A DNA stretch of 64,000 bases from the NCBI RefSeq assembly GCF_042680685.1, contig NZ_JBHUEA010000002.1:62001-126000 (forward strand), given 5' to 3'. The position numbers and the translations under genes are program-made. Shown here one piece after another: positions 24,177 through 32,207 of the stretch (its first letter is position 1; the number at the start of each line of letters is the position of its first letter). This stretch comes from Amnibacterium endophyticum. GTDB lineage: Bacteria > Actinomycetota > Actinomycetes > Actinomycetales > Microbacteriaceae. Below the pieces are notes generated by a model that saw only the letters and a program-made list of their open reading frames with translations, did no database searches and had not been told where the DNA came from.

Positions 24177-25523
24177 TCAGCTGAGCTCGTTCGACTCCAG
24201 CAGGTCCGTCACGAGGGCGGCGATCGCGCTGCGCTCGCTGCGGGTCAGCGTGACGTGGCCGAACAGCTGGTGCCCCTTCAGCGTCTCGATCACGCTCGCG
24301 ACGCCGTCGTGCCGCCCGACCCGCAGGTTGTCGCGCTGCGCCACGTCGTGCGTCAGCACCACGCGCGAGTTCTGCCCGATGCGCGACAGCACGGTGAGCA
24401 GCACGTTGCGCTCGAGCGACTGGGCCTCGTCCACGATGACGAACGCGTCGTGGAGGCTGCGGCCGCGGATGTGGGTGAGCGGCAGCACCTCGAGGATCCC
24501 GCCGTCCACGACCTCGTCGACCACGTTCTGCGACACCACCGCACCGAGGGTGTCGAACACCGCCTGCCCCCAGGGGTTCATCTTCTCGGCGGCGTCACCC
24601 GGCAGGTAGCCGAGCTCCTGGCCGCCGACGGCGTACAGCGGCCGGAACACCATGATCTTCTTGTGCTGCCGGCGCTCCAGCACGGCCTCGAGCCCGGCGC
24701 ACAGCGCCAGCGCGCTCTTGCCGGTGCCGGCGCGGCCGCCGAGCGACACGATCCCGACCTCCGGGTCGAGCAGCAGGTCGATCGCGAGGCGCTGCTCGGC
24801 GCTGCGGCCGTGCAGGCCGAAGACGTCGCGGTCGCCGCGGACCAGCCGCACCTCCCCGCGCCGGACGACGCGGCCGAGCGCGCTGCCGCGGTCGGAGGAC
24901 AGCACCACGCCCGTGTTCACCGGCAGGTCGTCGGCGGCGGCGAGCGAGACCCGGTGCTCCTCGTACAGGTCGTTCACGTCGTCGGCCTCGACGGCGAGCT
25001 CCGCGACGCCGGTGTACCCGGTGTCGACGGCGAGCTCGTGCCGGTACTCCTCGGCGGTCAGGCCGATCGACGACGCCTTGACCCGCATCGGCAGGTCCTT
25101 CGACACCACGGTCACGTCGAGGCCGTCGTTCGCGAGGTTCTGCGCCACGGCGAGGATGCGGGAGTCGTTGCCGCCGAGCTGCAGCCCGTTCGGCAGCACG
25201 CTCATGTTCGAGTGGTTCAGCTCGACGCGCAGGGAGCCGCCGTCGCCGACCGGCACCGGGAAGTCGAGCCGCTCGTGCTTGACCCGCAGCTCGTCGAGGT
25301 TCCGCAGCGCCTGCCTGGCGAAGTACCCGATCTCCGGGTCGTTCCGCTTCGCCTCGAGCTCGGAGACGACCACCACCGGCAGCACGACGGCGTGCTCCGC
25401 GAAGCGGAACGGCGCCTTCGGGTCCGACAGCAGCACCGACGTGTCGAGCACGAAGGTGCGCGTCGAGGTCGCGGGCGGGGCGTCGGCGGGCCGGATCGGA
25501 CGGGTGGGCAGCGCGTCGGTCAC
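24177..25523 (-). CDS. PhoH family ATPase with N-terminal PIN domain (PhoH2)
   Basis: A two-domain protein of 448 aa. The N-terminal PIN ribonuclease domain (residues about 22-160) starts FVLDTSVLLSDP with acidic Asp27 and contains VVVSELEAKRND and NDSRILAVA. The C-terminal PhoH ATPase has Walker A GGRAGTGKS (262-270), PLYAVGGQELGYLPGD, and Walker B FVIVDEAQSLERNVL. PhoH2 proteins are described as RNA helicases/RNases with links to toxin-antitoxin modules; here no antitoxin-like ORF is adjacent. The start is GTG 25523. A terminator hairpin follows. Confidence 0.93.
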   Translation of the reverse strand: MTDALPTRPIRPADAPPATSTRTFVLDTSVLLSDPKAPFRFAEHAVVLPVVVVSELEAKRNDPEIGYFARQALRNLDELRVKHERLDFPVPVGDGGSLRVELNHSNMSVLPNGLQLGGNDSRILAVAQNLANDGLDVTVVSKDLPMRVKASSIGLTAEEYRHELAVDTGYTGVAELAVEADDVNDLYEEHRVSLAAADDLPVNTGVVLSSDRGSALGRVVRRGEVRLVRGDRDVFGLHGRSAEQRLAIDLLLDPEVGIVSLGGRAGTGKSALALCAGLEAVLERRQHKKIMVFRPLYAVGGQELGYLPGDAAEKMNPWGQAVFDTLGAVVSQNVVDEVVDGGILEVLPLTHIRGRSLHDAFVIVDEAQSLERNVLLTVLSRIGQNSRVVLTHDVAQRDNLRVGRHDGVASVIETLKGHQLFGHVTLTRSERSAIAALVTDLLESNELS

Positions 25524-25688
25524 AGGGGCTCTCTCCCCCGTCGGCGGTGACTCCCGCCGGCGGATCGGTGCGTCACCGGGACCCGCTCGCCTCCAGTCGT
25601 CTCGAGCCGTCGCACGTCCCGGACCGGGTGAAGTACCCGATGGCCGACACCGTACGTGAGGGCGGGGACGCCGCCGCGCGCCCCGCCG

Positions 25689-26531
25689 TCAGACCTGCTG
25701 GGGCAGCCGCTCGGCGAGGAAGCGCGCCACCGCGTCGGGCCCGGTCAGCACGCGGGTCGCCGCGGCCTTCACCTCGTCCGAGGCGCCCTCGACCGCGTAC
25801 GACTCGTCGGCCTCGGCGAACAGCGGCAGGTCGTTCGCGCCGTCGCCGAAGGCGACGATGCGGTCGAAGCCGCCATCGGCCGCGATGCGCCGCACCGCGG
25901 AGCCCTTCGTGGCGGACGCGGGCGTCACGTCGAGCACGGCGAGCCCGTCGTTCGGGTCCTTCTGCAGCGCGAGCGCGCAGCCGATGCCCCACGAGATCGC
26001 CCGGATCATCCGCGCGAGCCGCCGGAGCACCGGGTACTCCCCGGTGATGCTGACGAAGAACGCGCTGTCGTGGTCGACCTCGTCCCACCCGTCCACGGGC
26101 AGCAGGCGCGGGTCGCCCTCGCGGGCATCGAGGAAGGCGTCCACGCCCGCGGTCTCCGCGCCGCGCACCCAGCTGATGCGGTCGTCGTCGCCCTGCAGCC
26201 AGAACACGAGCGGCGTCACGCCTGCCGCCAGCGAGGCGCCGATCAGCGGGTGCAGGGCGCGGGCGTCGAACCGCTCCCACCAGAGGCGGGAGCCGTCCGG
26301 GTCGACCGCGGTGGCGCCGCCGTAGGCGACGAACGGGAGCGCGAGCGGCAGGCCGCCGAGCGACTGCAGCGCCGTGCGGGGCGAGCGGGCGGTCGCGACG
26401 GTGAGGGCGGTGCCGCCGTCCAGCACCCGCCCGAGCAGCTCGCGGGACGTGGTGCTGAGGCCCTCGTGGTCGAAGAGGGTGCCGTCGAGGTCGGTGACGT
26501 AGAGGGTCCGGCCCTCGCCCGTGATCGTCAT
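25689..26531 (-). CDS. HAD superfamily phosphatase, Cof/YidA type
   Basis: A 280-aa HAD-IIB hydrolase. Motif I is VTDLDGTLFD with Asp14/Asp16, and the motif IV region reads IVAFGDGANDLPLFAEAD. A large type IIB cap lies between. ATSATKGSAVRRI carries the motif III lysine. Members dephosphorylate sugar phosphates or cofactors; the substrate is unknown. ATG 26531 overlaps the stop of the upstream aminotransferase gene (ATGA), indicating a two-gene operon. Confidence 0.9.
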   Translation of the reverse strand: MTITGEGRTLYVTDLDGTLFDHEGLSTTSRELLGRVLDGGTALTVATARSPRTALQSLGGLPLALPFVAYGGATAVDPDGSRLWWERFDARALHPLIGASLAAGVTPLVFWLQGDDDRISWVRGAETAGVDAFLDAREGDPRLLPVDGWDEVDHDSAFFVSITGEYPVLRRLARMIRAISWGIGCALALQKDPNDGLAVLDVTPASATKGSAVRRIAADGGFDRIVAFGDGANDLPLFAEADESYAVEGASDEVKAAATRVLTGPDAVARFLAERLPQQV

Positions 26532-27688
26532 CGGACGGGCCTCACTGCCTGGGAGTAGGCGGTCAGTGCGGTTCTCAGCATGCTCAGAGTCTCCTCCTGC
26601 GTCCCGGCGTGCGGGGACACCCGCACGCGCCCGCCTCGGATCGTCACCGAGACGCCGTGGTTGTGGAGCGCCGCGGTCAGCGCGGTGAGGCGCTCCGGCA
26701 GCGGCTCGATGACGACGAGCCCCGCCCGCTCGAGCGCCGCGCGCGGCGACACGACCGGCAGCCCGAACTCGTCCGCGAGCGCGATCACGCGCGCCGCCTG
26801 CCCCGACACGAGGGTCGCGACCTCGCGCGCACCGGCCGTCGCGAGGTCCTCCAGCGCCGCGGCGAGCCGCGCGGCGGCGGCCTCGTCCGCGTGCGCGAGC
26901 TGCAGCGCGTCCGCGCCGCGGCGCACGGGCGGCACCTCGTCCCAGGGCAGGGCGTCGCCGCCGGACCCGCCGATGCCCGACAGCGCCGGAGTGAGCCGTT
27001 CGGCGGCCCGGTCGGAGACGGCGAGGAAGGCGGCGCCGTGCCCGGCGCGCAGCCACTTCTGGCCCCCGCAGGCCACGACGTCCGCCGCGGTCCAGGGCAG
27101 GTCGACGGCGCCGAGCGCCTGCACGGCGTCCACGATCAGCAGGCGGTCGCCGATCACCTGGCGGATGCCGTCGAGGTCGGCGACGTGGCCGGTGCGGGCG
27201 TCGACCGCGCTGACGAGGACCGCGGCGGTCGAGGGCGTCAGCGCCTCGCGGACCCCGGCCGGGGTCACCCGCCCCTCGGACGTCGGCAGCGGGACGGGCA
27301 CGACGGTCTGCAGCAGCTCCGCGGCCCGGGCCACCGCGATCGGCAGGCTCGGGTAGTCGGCGGCCGACACGAGCACCGGGCCGGTCACGCCGTAGACGGC
27401 CTGCGTGATCCCGTGCGTGGTGCTCGGCTGGAAGACGACCTGGTCGGCGCGGAACCCGGTGACGGCGGCCGCCGCGGCCGCGAGCCGGGCGGTGCCGTGC
27501 TGCAGCCGGTCGTAGGCGCCCGGGCGGGCGCGCGTCAGCGCCTCCTGCTGCGCGGCGGTCTCCGCGAGCACGGCGCGGGACAGCGGCCCGAAGCGCGCGA
27601 AGTCGAGGTAGCCGGGCTCCTCACCGAACCCCGCCAGGTAGGCCGTGATCGCGGTGTGCGCCGTCGGAGCGCCGGAGAGAGCAGCCAT
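26528..27688 (-). CDS. Class V-fold PLP aminotransferase
   Basis: A 386-aa PLP enzyme related to cysteine desulfurase/isopenicillin-N epimerase-type proteins. The internal aldimine is Lys211 in VVACGGQKWLRAGHGAAF. LIVDAVQALGAVDLPW carries the PLP pyridine-binding Asp, and FQPSTTHGITQAVYG the phosphate-binding turn. It lacks a clear catalytic cysteine loop, so cysteine desulfurase is unlikely; the substrate is unknown. ATG 27688 is chosen because the fold starts there; the longer ORF upstream is the glycosidase in another frame. A TAGGCT -10-like box lies at 27700-27705. Confidence 0.88.
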   Translation of the reverse strand: MAALSGAPTAHTAITAYLAGFGEEPGYLDFARFGPLSRAVLAETAAQQEALTRARPGAYDRLQHGTARLAAAAAAVTGFRADQVVFQPSTTHGITQAVYGVTGPVLVSAADYPSLPIAVARAAELLQTVVPVPLPTSEGRVTPAGVREALTPSTAAVLVSAVDARTGHVADLDGIRQVIGDRLLIVDAVQALGAVDLPWTAADVVACGGQKWLRAGHGAAFLAVSDRAAERLTPALSGIGGSGGDALPWDEVPPVRRGADALQLAHADEAAAARLAAALEDLATAGAREVATLVSGQAARVIALADEFGLPVVSPRAALERAGLVVIEPLPERLTALTAALHNHGVSVTIRGGRVRVSPHAGTQEETLSMLRTALTAYSQAVRPVR

Positions 27689-27720
27689 CGCGGTCGAGGA
27701 GCCTACCGGCCGCTCGGGCC

Positions 27721-29007
27721 TCAGGACGCGGCGCGCACCCGCACCACCACCGTGCGCATGCCGGCGTTCCCGTGCCCGTCGGCCGCGACGACGACCACCC
27801 GGTGGACCCCCGCGCTGCGCGGGGCCGTGACCTGCAGCACGCCGCTGCCGACGCGGCGGACCGCGGCGCGGGCGAGCCCCGAGCCGGACCCCCAGGGGGC
27901 GGTGGTCACGAGGGCGCGCCAGCGCACGCGGTCGCCCTGCGGATCGCGCGCCGCGACCCGGATCCGGATCGGCGCACCCGCCTTCACGGACGTCGAGGTC
28001 GCCGTCGCGGTGCGGATCACGGGCGCGCCCTGCGTCGTGGCGCCCCGGTACGCCCGCTGCACGGCGAACCAGGCGGCGCGGCGCAGCCCCGCGGTGCGGA
28101 GGCCGAAGCGCACGCCGGCGAGGTCGGTCTCGGTGCCGTAGTGGAAGACGACGACGCCGAGGGAGCGGCCGGGGTGCGCGGTCGCCGCTCTGATCGCGTG
28201 CCGCACGCCCGCGGCCCGCGCCGCGTCGCCGTGGTCCGCGGGGCCTCCCGCGGGGTCCGGCGCCTCCTCCCAGGACCCGGTCGGGCCGGTCTCGGTGACG
28301 AGGTAGGGCTGGCGGATGCGCGCCTTCCGGAAGACGTCGTCGACGATCGACACCGAGGAGTAGGCGTTCACGCCGATCACGTCGAGGTGCGGCGCCCGCC
28401 GCGCGAGCGCGCGCCAGTCGCGCGGGATCGCCTCGACCGAGAGGGTCGGGTGGTCGGGGTCGGCCCGGTGGACCGCGCGGGCGAGCCCGTCGAGGAAGCG
28501 GCCGTAGGCGGCGCGCTGCGCTGCGGCGGAGGACCCGCCCCTGGCGGACTGCTCGAACATCACCTCGTTGCCGAGCCCCCACGCGAGCACGCCGCGCTCG
28601 TGGCGCAGGTCGCGGACGCGGCCGAGCACCTCCGCGCGCAGCCGGCGCTTCAGCGCGGCGTCGTGCACCCAGTCGGCGTCGTGCGGCAGCCAGTGGCCGA
28701 CGACGACGCGCATGCCGCGCTTCGCCGCGCCGCGCAGCAGGGTCCTGGTGCCGCCGTCGACGCCCCAGGTGCGGACGGTGTTGGCGCCGAGGCGCCGCAC
28801 GTCGGGCAGCCACCGCTCCGCCTCGGCCTGCGGCGGCCCCCAGGTGACGCCGCGCACCTGCCACCGCTTCCCGTCGACGAGCAGGCGCTTCGCCCCGGTC
28901 GCGCCGACGACGTGGACGCCGGCGGTCGCCGCGGTCGCGGGCGCGGCGGGCAGCAGGGAGAGGGCGACGAGCAGCGCGACGAGCACGGCCGGGACACGGG
29001 CTGGCAT
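27721..29007 (-). CDS. Secreted glycoside hydrolase, GH-A clan (TIM barrel)
   Basis: A 428-aa exported protein. The signal peptide runs MPARVPAVLVALLVALSLLP to an ATAA cleavage region (about residue 27). The (beta/alpha)8 domain (residues about 35-330) has VRGVTWGP, GANTVRTWG, WGLGNEVMFE (likely acid/base Glu) and YLVTETGPTG (likely nucleophile Glu), the pattern of GH2/GH5-like clan A enzymes. A C-terminal Ig-like domain follows. Substrate unknown; a beta-glucan or cell-surface glycan is possible. Start ATG 29007 has a -10 box 6 nt upstream, indicating a leaderless mRNA. Confidence 0.85.
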   Translation of the reverse strand: MPARVPAVLVALLVALSLLPAAPATAATAGVHVVGATGAKRLLVDGKRWQVRGVTWGPPQAEAERWLPDVRRLGANTVRTWGVDGGTRTLLRGAAKRGMRVVVGHWLPHDADWVHDAALKRRLRAEVLGRVRDLRHERGVLAWGLGNEVMFEQSARGGSSAAAQRAAYGRFLDGLARAVHRADPDHPTLSVEAIPRDWRALARRAPHLDVIGVNAYSSVSIVDDVFRKARIRQPYLVTETGPTGSWEEAPDPAGGPADHGDAARAAGVRHAIRAATAHPGRSLGVVVFHYGTETDLAGVRFGLRTAGLRRAAWFAVQRAYRGATTQGAPVIRTATATSTSVKAGAPIRIRVAARDPQGDRVRWRALVTTAPWGSGSGLARAAVRRVGSGVLQVTAPRSAGVHRVVVVAADGHGNAGMRTVVVRVRAAS

Positions 29008-29013
29008 CCGGGC

Positions 29014-29019
29014 ACCGTA
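29014..29019 (-). promoter_or_regulatory. -10 box of a leaderless promoter (glycosidase)
   Basis: TACGGT on the minus strand lies 6 nt before the ATG at 29007. Confidence 0.5.
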
Positions 29020-29054
29020 GGAAGCGGCGCGGCGGGGACCGCGGAGGCGCGCGG

Positions 29055-29834
29055 TCAGCCGCCGTAGCGGCGCTGGCGCTGCACGTACGACCGGAGCGCC
29101 CGCAGCAGATCGACCTCGCGGAGGTCCGGGCCGAGCGCCTCCACGAAGTAGAACTCGCTGTGCGCCGACTGCCAGAGCATGAAGTCCGACAGCCGCTGCT
29201 CCCCCGAGGTACGGATGACGAGGTCCGGGTCGGGCTGGCCGCCGGTCCACAGGTGCTCGCCGATCAGCTCCGGCGTCAGCGTCTCGGCGAGGTCCTCGAG
29301 CCCGCCGCCGCCCGCGGCGTGCCCCCGGACGATGCTGCGCATGGCGTGCACGATCTCCGTGCGGCCGCCGTAGCCGACCGCGAGGTTGATGTGCAGGCCG
29401 TCGTCGTGCGCCGCACCGCGCCGCTCCGCCTCCTCCAGGTCCTCGAGCAGCGCGGCCGGCAGCCCCTCCCGGGTGCCCACGTGCTGCACCCGCCACCGGC
29501 TCGAGAGGTCGAGCGCGAGCGCCCCGATGATGTCGAAGAGGTCGGTCAGCTCGCCGCCCGTGCGGCCCCGGAGGTTGTCCGTCGACAGCAGGTAGAAGGT
29601 GACGTGCCGGATGCCGACGCGGTCCACCCAGTCGGCGAACTCGAGCAGCCGGTCGGCGCCCGCGCGGTGGCCGTGCGCGACGGACTGGAGCCCCGCGAGC
29701 CGGGCCCACCGGCGGTTCCCGTCGAGGATCATCGCGACGTGGCGCGGCAGCGGTGCGCCCGCCAGGTTCCGCCGGAGGCGCCGCTGGTAGAGCGAGTAGA
29801 CGGGGCGTCGCAGCCGTACCCCCGGGATCCGCAC
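29055..29834 (-). CDS. uppS: Polyprenyl diphosphate synthase (cis-prenyltransferase, UppS-like)
   Basis: A 259-aa cis-prenyltransferase extending allylic diphosphates with IPP to make the lipid carrier for cell-wall synthesis. Catalytic Asp38 is in MILDGNRRWAR. Other motifs are GHRAGADRLLEF, TFYLLSTDNLRGR, INLAVGYGGRTEI, DLVIRTSGEQRLSDFMLWQSAHSEFYFV. In actinobacteria paralogues may make shorter (Z)-polyprenyl products, so exact chain length is unknown. GTG 29834 has a -10 box 6 nt upstream. Divergent from the TrhA-like gene, 42 bp between starts. Confidence 0.95.
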   Translation of the reverse strand: MRIPGVRLRRPVYSLYQRRLRRNLAGAPLPRHVAMILDGNRRWARLAGLQSVAHGHRAGADRLLEFADWVDRVGIRHVTFYLLSTDNLRGRTGGELTDLFDIIGALALDLSSRWRVQHVGTREGLPAALLEDLEEAERRGAAHDDGLHINLAVGYGGRTEIVHAMRSIVRGHAAGGGGLEDLAETLTPELIGEHLWTGGQPDPDLVIRTSGEQRLSDFMLWQSAHSEFYFVEALGPDLREVDLLRALRSYVQRQRRYGG

Positions 29835-29840
29835 GCGGCA

Positions 29841-29846
29841 ACGGTA
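29841..29846 (-). promoter_or_regulatory. -10 box of a leaderless promoter (uppS)
   Basis: TACCGT on the minus strand lies 6 nt before the GTG at 29834, back-to-back with the plus-strand box at 29864. Confidence 0.5.
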
Positions 29847-29863
29847 CGCCCGCGCTCCTCCAC

Positions 29864-29869
29864 TACCCT
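29864..29869 (+). promoter_or_regulatory. -10 box of a leaderless promoter (TrhA-like gene)
   Basis: TACCCT lies 7 nt before the ATG at 29877. Only 17 bp separate it from the uppS -10, so the two promoters must interfere or be co-regulated. Confidence 0.5.
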
Positions 29870-29876
29870 CGCCCGG

Positions 29877-30584
29877 ATGGCGGAGATCCGGGACGACGCA
29901 CCTCCGCACCTCCCCCTGCTGGAGGAGGCGCGGGACCCCGCGCACCAGGAGACGAAGCCGACCTGGCGCGGTTGGATCCACGCGGTCAGCGCGCCCGTCG
30001 CCGCCGTCGCGGGGCTGGTCCTCGTGGCGCTCGCGAACGGTCCGGAGGCGCGCTGGGCGTGCGTGGTCTTCGCCCTGACATCGATCCTGCTGTTCGGCAA
30101 CTCCGCGCTGTACCACCGGGTCGACTGGTCGCCGAAGGTGAAGCGGGCGCTGAAGCGCGTCGACCACGCGAACATCTACCTGCTGATCGCGGGCACCTAC
30201 ACGCCGCTGGCGCTGCTCGCCCTGCCGCCGGCGCAGGGCGTCGTGCTGCTCTGCGTCGTGTGGGGCGGCGCGCTGCTCGGGGTCCTGTTCCGGGTCTTCT
30301 GGGTCGGGGCGCCCCGCTGGCTGTACGTCGCGCTCTACCTCGCGCTCGGGTGGGCGGCGATCGCGTACTTCGTCCCGCTGTTCGAGGCGGACGCGGCGAT
30401 GATGGTGCTCGTCGTCATCGGGGGCGCGCTCTACACGGCGGGAGCGGTCTGCTACGGCCTGAAGCGCCCGAACCCGTTCCCCGGGCGCTTCGGGTTCCAC
30501 GAGATCTTCCACACCTGCACGGTGCTCGCGTTCCTCTGCCACTGGACCGCGACGCTGCTGATCGCGCTCGACCCCGTCGCCTGA
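29877..30584 (+). CDS. Hemolysin III / TrhA-like PAQR membrane protein
   Basis: A 235-aa seven-helix membrane protein. PAQR metal-site motifs are NSALYHRVDW (helix 2), DHANIYLLIAGTYTP (helix 3) and the last-helix FHTCTVLAFLCHWTA region. An acidic cytoplasmic N-terminus precedes the first helix. TrhA in E. coli affects membrane energetics/fluidity; the hemolysin name is historical. Starts are compact: a -10 box 7 nt before the ATG suggests a leaderless mRNA divergent from uppS. Confidence 0.9.
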   Translation: MAEIRDDAPPHLPLLEEARDPAHQETKPTWRGWIHAVSAPVAAVAGLVLVALANGPEARWACVVFALTSILLFGNSALYHRVDWSPKVKRALKRVDHANIYLLIAGTYTPLALLALPPAQGVVLLCVVWGGALLGVLFRVFWVGAPRWLYVALYLALGWAAIAYFVPLFEADAAMMVLVVIGGALYTAGAVCYGLKRPNPFPGRFGFHEIFHTCTVLAFLCHWTATLLIALDPVA

Positions 30585-30610
30585 TCGGCCCCGCTCGCGC
30601 GACCCCCGCC

Positions 30611-30641
30611 GGTCGAGGTGCGACGGAGGAGCCTCGAGACC
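30611..30641. repeat. Dispersed palindromic element, type A
   Basis: GGTCGAGGTGCGACGGAGGA followed by GCCTCGAGACC, between convergent genes; same family as at 3826 and 35981. Confidence 0.7.
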
Positions 30642-30665
30642 GTCCTCCGGGAGGGCCGGCGCGGC

Positions 30666-30908
30666 TCAGCGGTCGCGGGAGCGCTCGACGGCGTCCTGTC
30701 CCTCGGCGGCGTCGCGGCGCTCGGCGAGCTCGCCGCGGTACCGGACCCGCCGCACGCGCCTCGTCATGTCCACGATCAGCAGCACGACGGCGGCGGTGAT
30801 GAACAGCATCGCGAGGAAGCCGACGACGCCGGGCGTCACGGAGTCCGGGTTCACGTTCAGGCTCGGCGAGGGCGACGGCGTCGGGACGGCGGTCAGCAGC
30901 GCGCGCAT
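30666..30908 (-). CDS. Small single-pass membrane protein
   Basis: An 80-aa protein from ATG 30908. A Pro/Ser-rich outer N-terminus (TPSPSPSLNVNPD) precedes one TM helix (GVVGFLAMLFITAAVVLLIVDM), then a strongly charged cytoplasmic tail (RRVRRVRYRGELAERRD). I recognise no domain. Similar proteins beside DUF4307/greA are common in Microbacteriaceae (from memory). Host-like codon use supports it being real. Confidence 0.65.
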   Translation of the reverse strand: MRALLTAVPTPSPSPSLNVNPDSVTPGVVGFLAMLFITAAVVLLIVDMTRRVRRVRYRGELAERRDAAEGQDAVERSRDR

Positions 30909-30968
30909 GAGCCCCTCCCGTCGGCGTTAACCTGCCCGCCGAACCTAGCCGAAGCGGAAGGACGCCCC

Positions 30969-31364
30969 GTGTCGAACGCGCTCGACGTGCGCTACGGGCG
31001 CACGCCCGAACGGCGCCGGCGCGGTCGGGTCGTCGCGATCGCGGCCGGCGGTGCGGTCGCGCTGGCCGCGGCGGCGTGGGGCGTGTGGACCGGGATCGGC
31101 GGGTCGACGTCGACCTACGAGGCCGACACGGTCACCTCCCGCGTGATCGACGACCATTCGACCGAGGTGCGCTGGCTCATCACGGGGCGTGCGGACGCGG
31201 CCTTCGTCTGCGCGATCGAGGCCCGGGACACGAGCGGCATCACGGTCGGGCTCGTCGAGCAGACCGTTCCGGTGACGGGCAGCGGGAACCGGGCGGGCGA
31301 CACGGTCGTGCGCACGGTCCGCAAGGCGGCGACCGGGTTGATCGCCTCCTGCCGGGACGCGTAG
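30969..31364 (+). CDS. DUF4307 domain protein
   Basis: A 131-aa membrane-anchored protein. A basic stretch (RTPERRRRGRVVA) precedes one TM helix (AIAAGGAVALAAAAWGVWTG), then a small extracytoplasmic beta-rich domain with AAFVCAIEARD and the ending RKAATGLIASC. This is the DUF4307 (PF14155) pattern; function unknown. GTG 30969 follows GGAAGGA. It lies 115 bp upstream of greA, as is usual in actinobacteria. Confidence 0.88.
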   Translation: MSNALDVRYGRTPERRRRGRVVAIAAGGAVALAAAAWGVWTGIGGSTSTYEADTVTSRVIDDHSTEVRWLITGRADAAFVCAIEARDTSGITVGLVEQTVPVTGSGNRAGDTVVRTVRKAATGLIASCRDA

Positions 31365-31479
31365 AGTCGGCGTTTCGTTCCGGGCCGCCACCCGGTGTCG
31401 GCGATTCGACGTCGAACCTCCGCCTCCTTCCGCGAGCGGCTGCTGCGGCCCCGACCCCCGTACCGAGACGAGGACGCTC

Positions 31480-31965
31480 TTGCCGCAGGACACCACGACC
31501 TGGCTGACCCAGGAGGCCTACGACCGCCTGTCGGGCGAGCTCGCCGAGCTCGAGGGCCCCGGCCGCACCGAGATCGCGAAGCGCATCGAGCAGGCCCGCG
31601 AGGAGGGCGACCTCCGCGAGAACGGCGGCTACCACGCGGCCAAGGAGGAGCAGGGCAAGATCGAGGCGCGCATCCGCCAGCTGACGCAACTGCTGCGCAC
31701 CGCCGAGGTCGGCGAGCCGCACGGCGCGAGCGACGAGGTCTCGTCCGGCAACGTGGTGACCGCGTCGGTGGCCGGCAACTCGATGACCTTCCTGCTCGGC
31801 AGCCGCGAGATCGCGGGCGACTCGGGCCTCGACGTCTACAGCGAGGGCAGCCCGCTCGGCGCCGCGATCCTCGGCTCGAAGGTCGGCGACACGGTCAGCT
31901 ACCAGGCCCCGAACGGCCGCACCATCGAGGTGCGGATCGAGAAGGTCGACACCTACCAGGGCTGA
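31480..31965 (+). CDS. greA: Transcription elongation factor GreA
   Basis: A 161-aa GreA protein that rescues backtracked RNA polymerase by stimulating transcript cleavage. The N-terminal coiled coil carries the acidic tip (REEGDLRENGGYHAAKEEQGKIEARI), and the C-terminal FKBP-like domain reads EGSPLGAAILGSKVGDTVSYQAPNGR. A TTG at 31480 is the only suitable start: it follows GAGGACG and the protein begins PQDTTTWLTQEAYDRL as in orthologues. Confidence 0.96.
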   Translation: MPQDTTTWLTQEAYDRLSGELAELEGPGRTEIAKRIEQAREEGDLRENGGYHAAKEEQGKIEARIRQLTQLLRTAEVGEPHGASDEVSSGNVVTASVAGNSMTFLLGSREIAGDSGLDVYSEGSPLGAAILGSKVGDTVSYQAPNGRTIEVRIEKVDTYQG

Positions 31966-32010
31966 CCCTCGGTGCCCGCGAGCGCCCGACTCCCGAGTCC
32001 TCCGAGGTTC

Positions 32011-32046
32011 CCCTCCGGGTTCTCGAGGCCTCGAGGACCCGGAGGG
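32011..32046. terminator. Hairpin between convergent greA and ilvA
   Basis: A 17-bp stem with one mismatch (32011-32027 with 32030-32046), beginning CCCTCCGGGT and centred on CTCGAG motifs. Confidence 0.65.
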
Positions 32047-32084
32047 TGCCGGAGCCCTCGAGTCCTCGAGCAGGAACCGTGACC

Positions 32085-32121
32085 TTCAGCAGGAAGAAGC
32101 GGGCCGTTTCTTCCTGCTGAA
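32085..32121. repeat. CAGCAGGAA inverted repeat
   Basis: TTCAGCAGGAAGA pairs with TCTTCCTGCTGAA (13-14 bp, loop about 11 nt). Extra half-copies lie at 32070 and 32130. Same family as 9662-9790; it may also act as a terminator. Confidence 0.7.
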
Positions 32122-32207
32122 CGTCGCCGTTCCTGCTGAAGGGCTCGCGCGCCGTGCTGCAGCCCGGCGTGCGACCGTCCTGGCGGGACTCGCGAGGACG
32201 AGGCGGG

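Noticed and set aside
24177..25523. PhoH-PIN protein as part of a toxin-antitoxin pair
   Set aside because: PhoH2 is sometimes linked to a small antitoxin upstream, but no such ORF with a start signal is found between 25523 and 25688.
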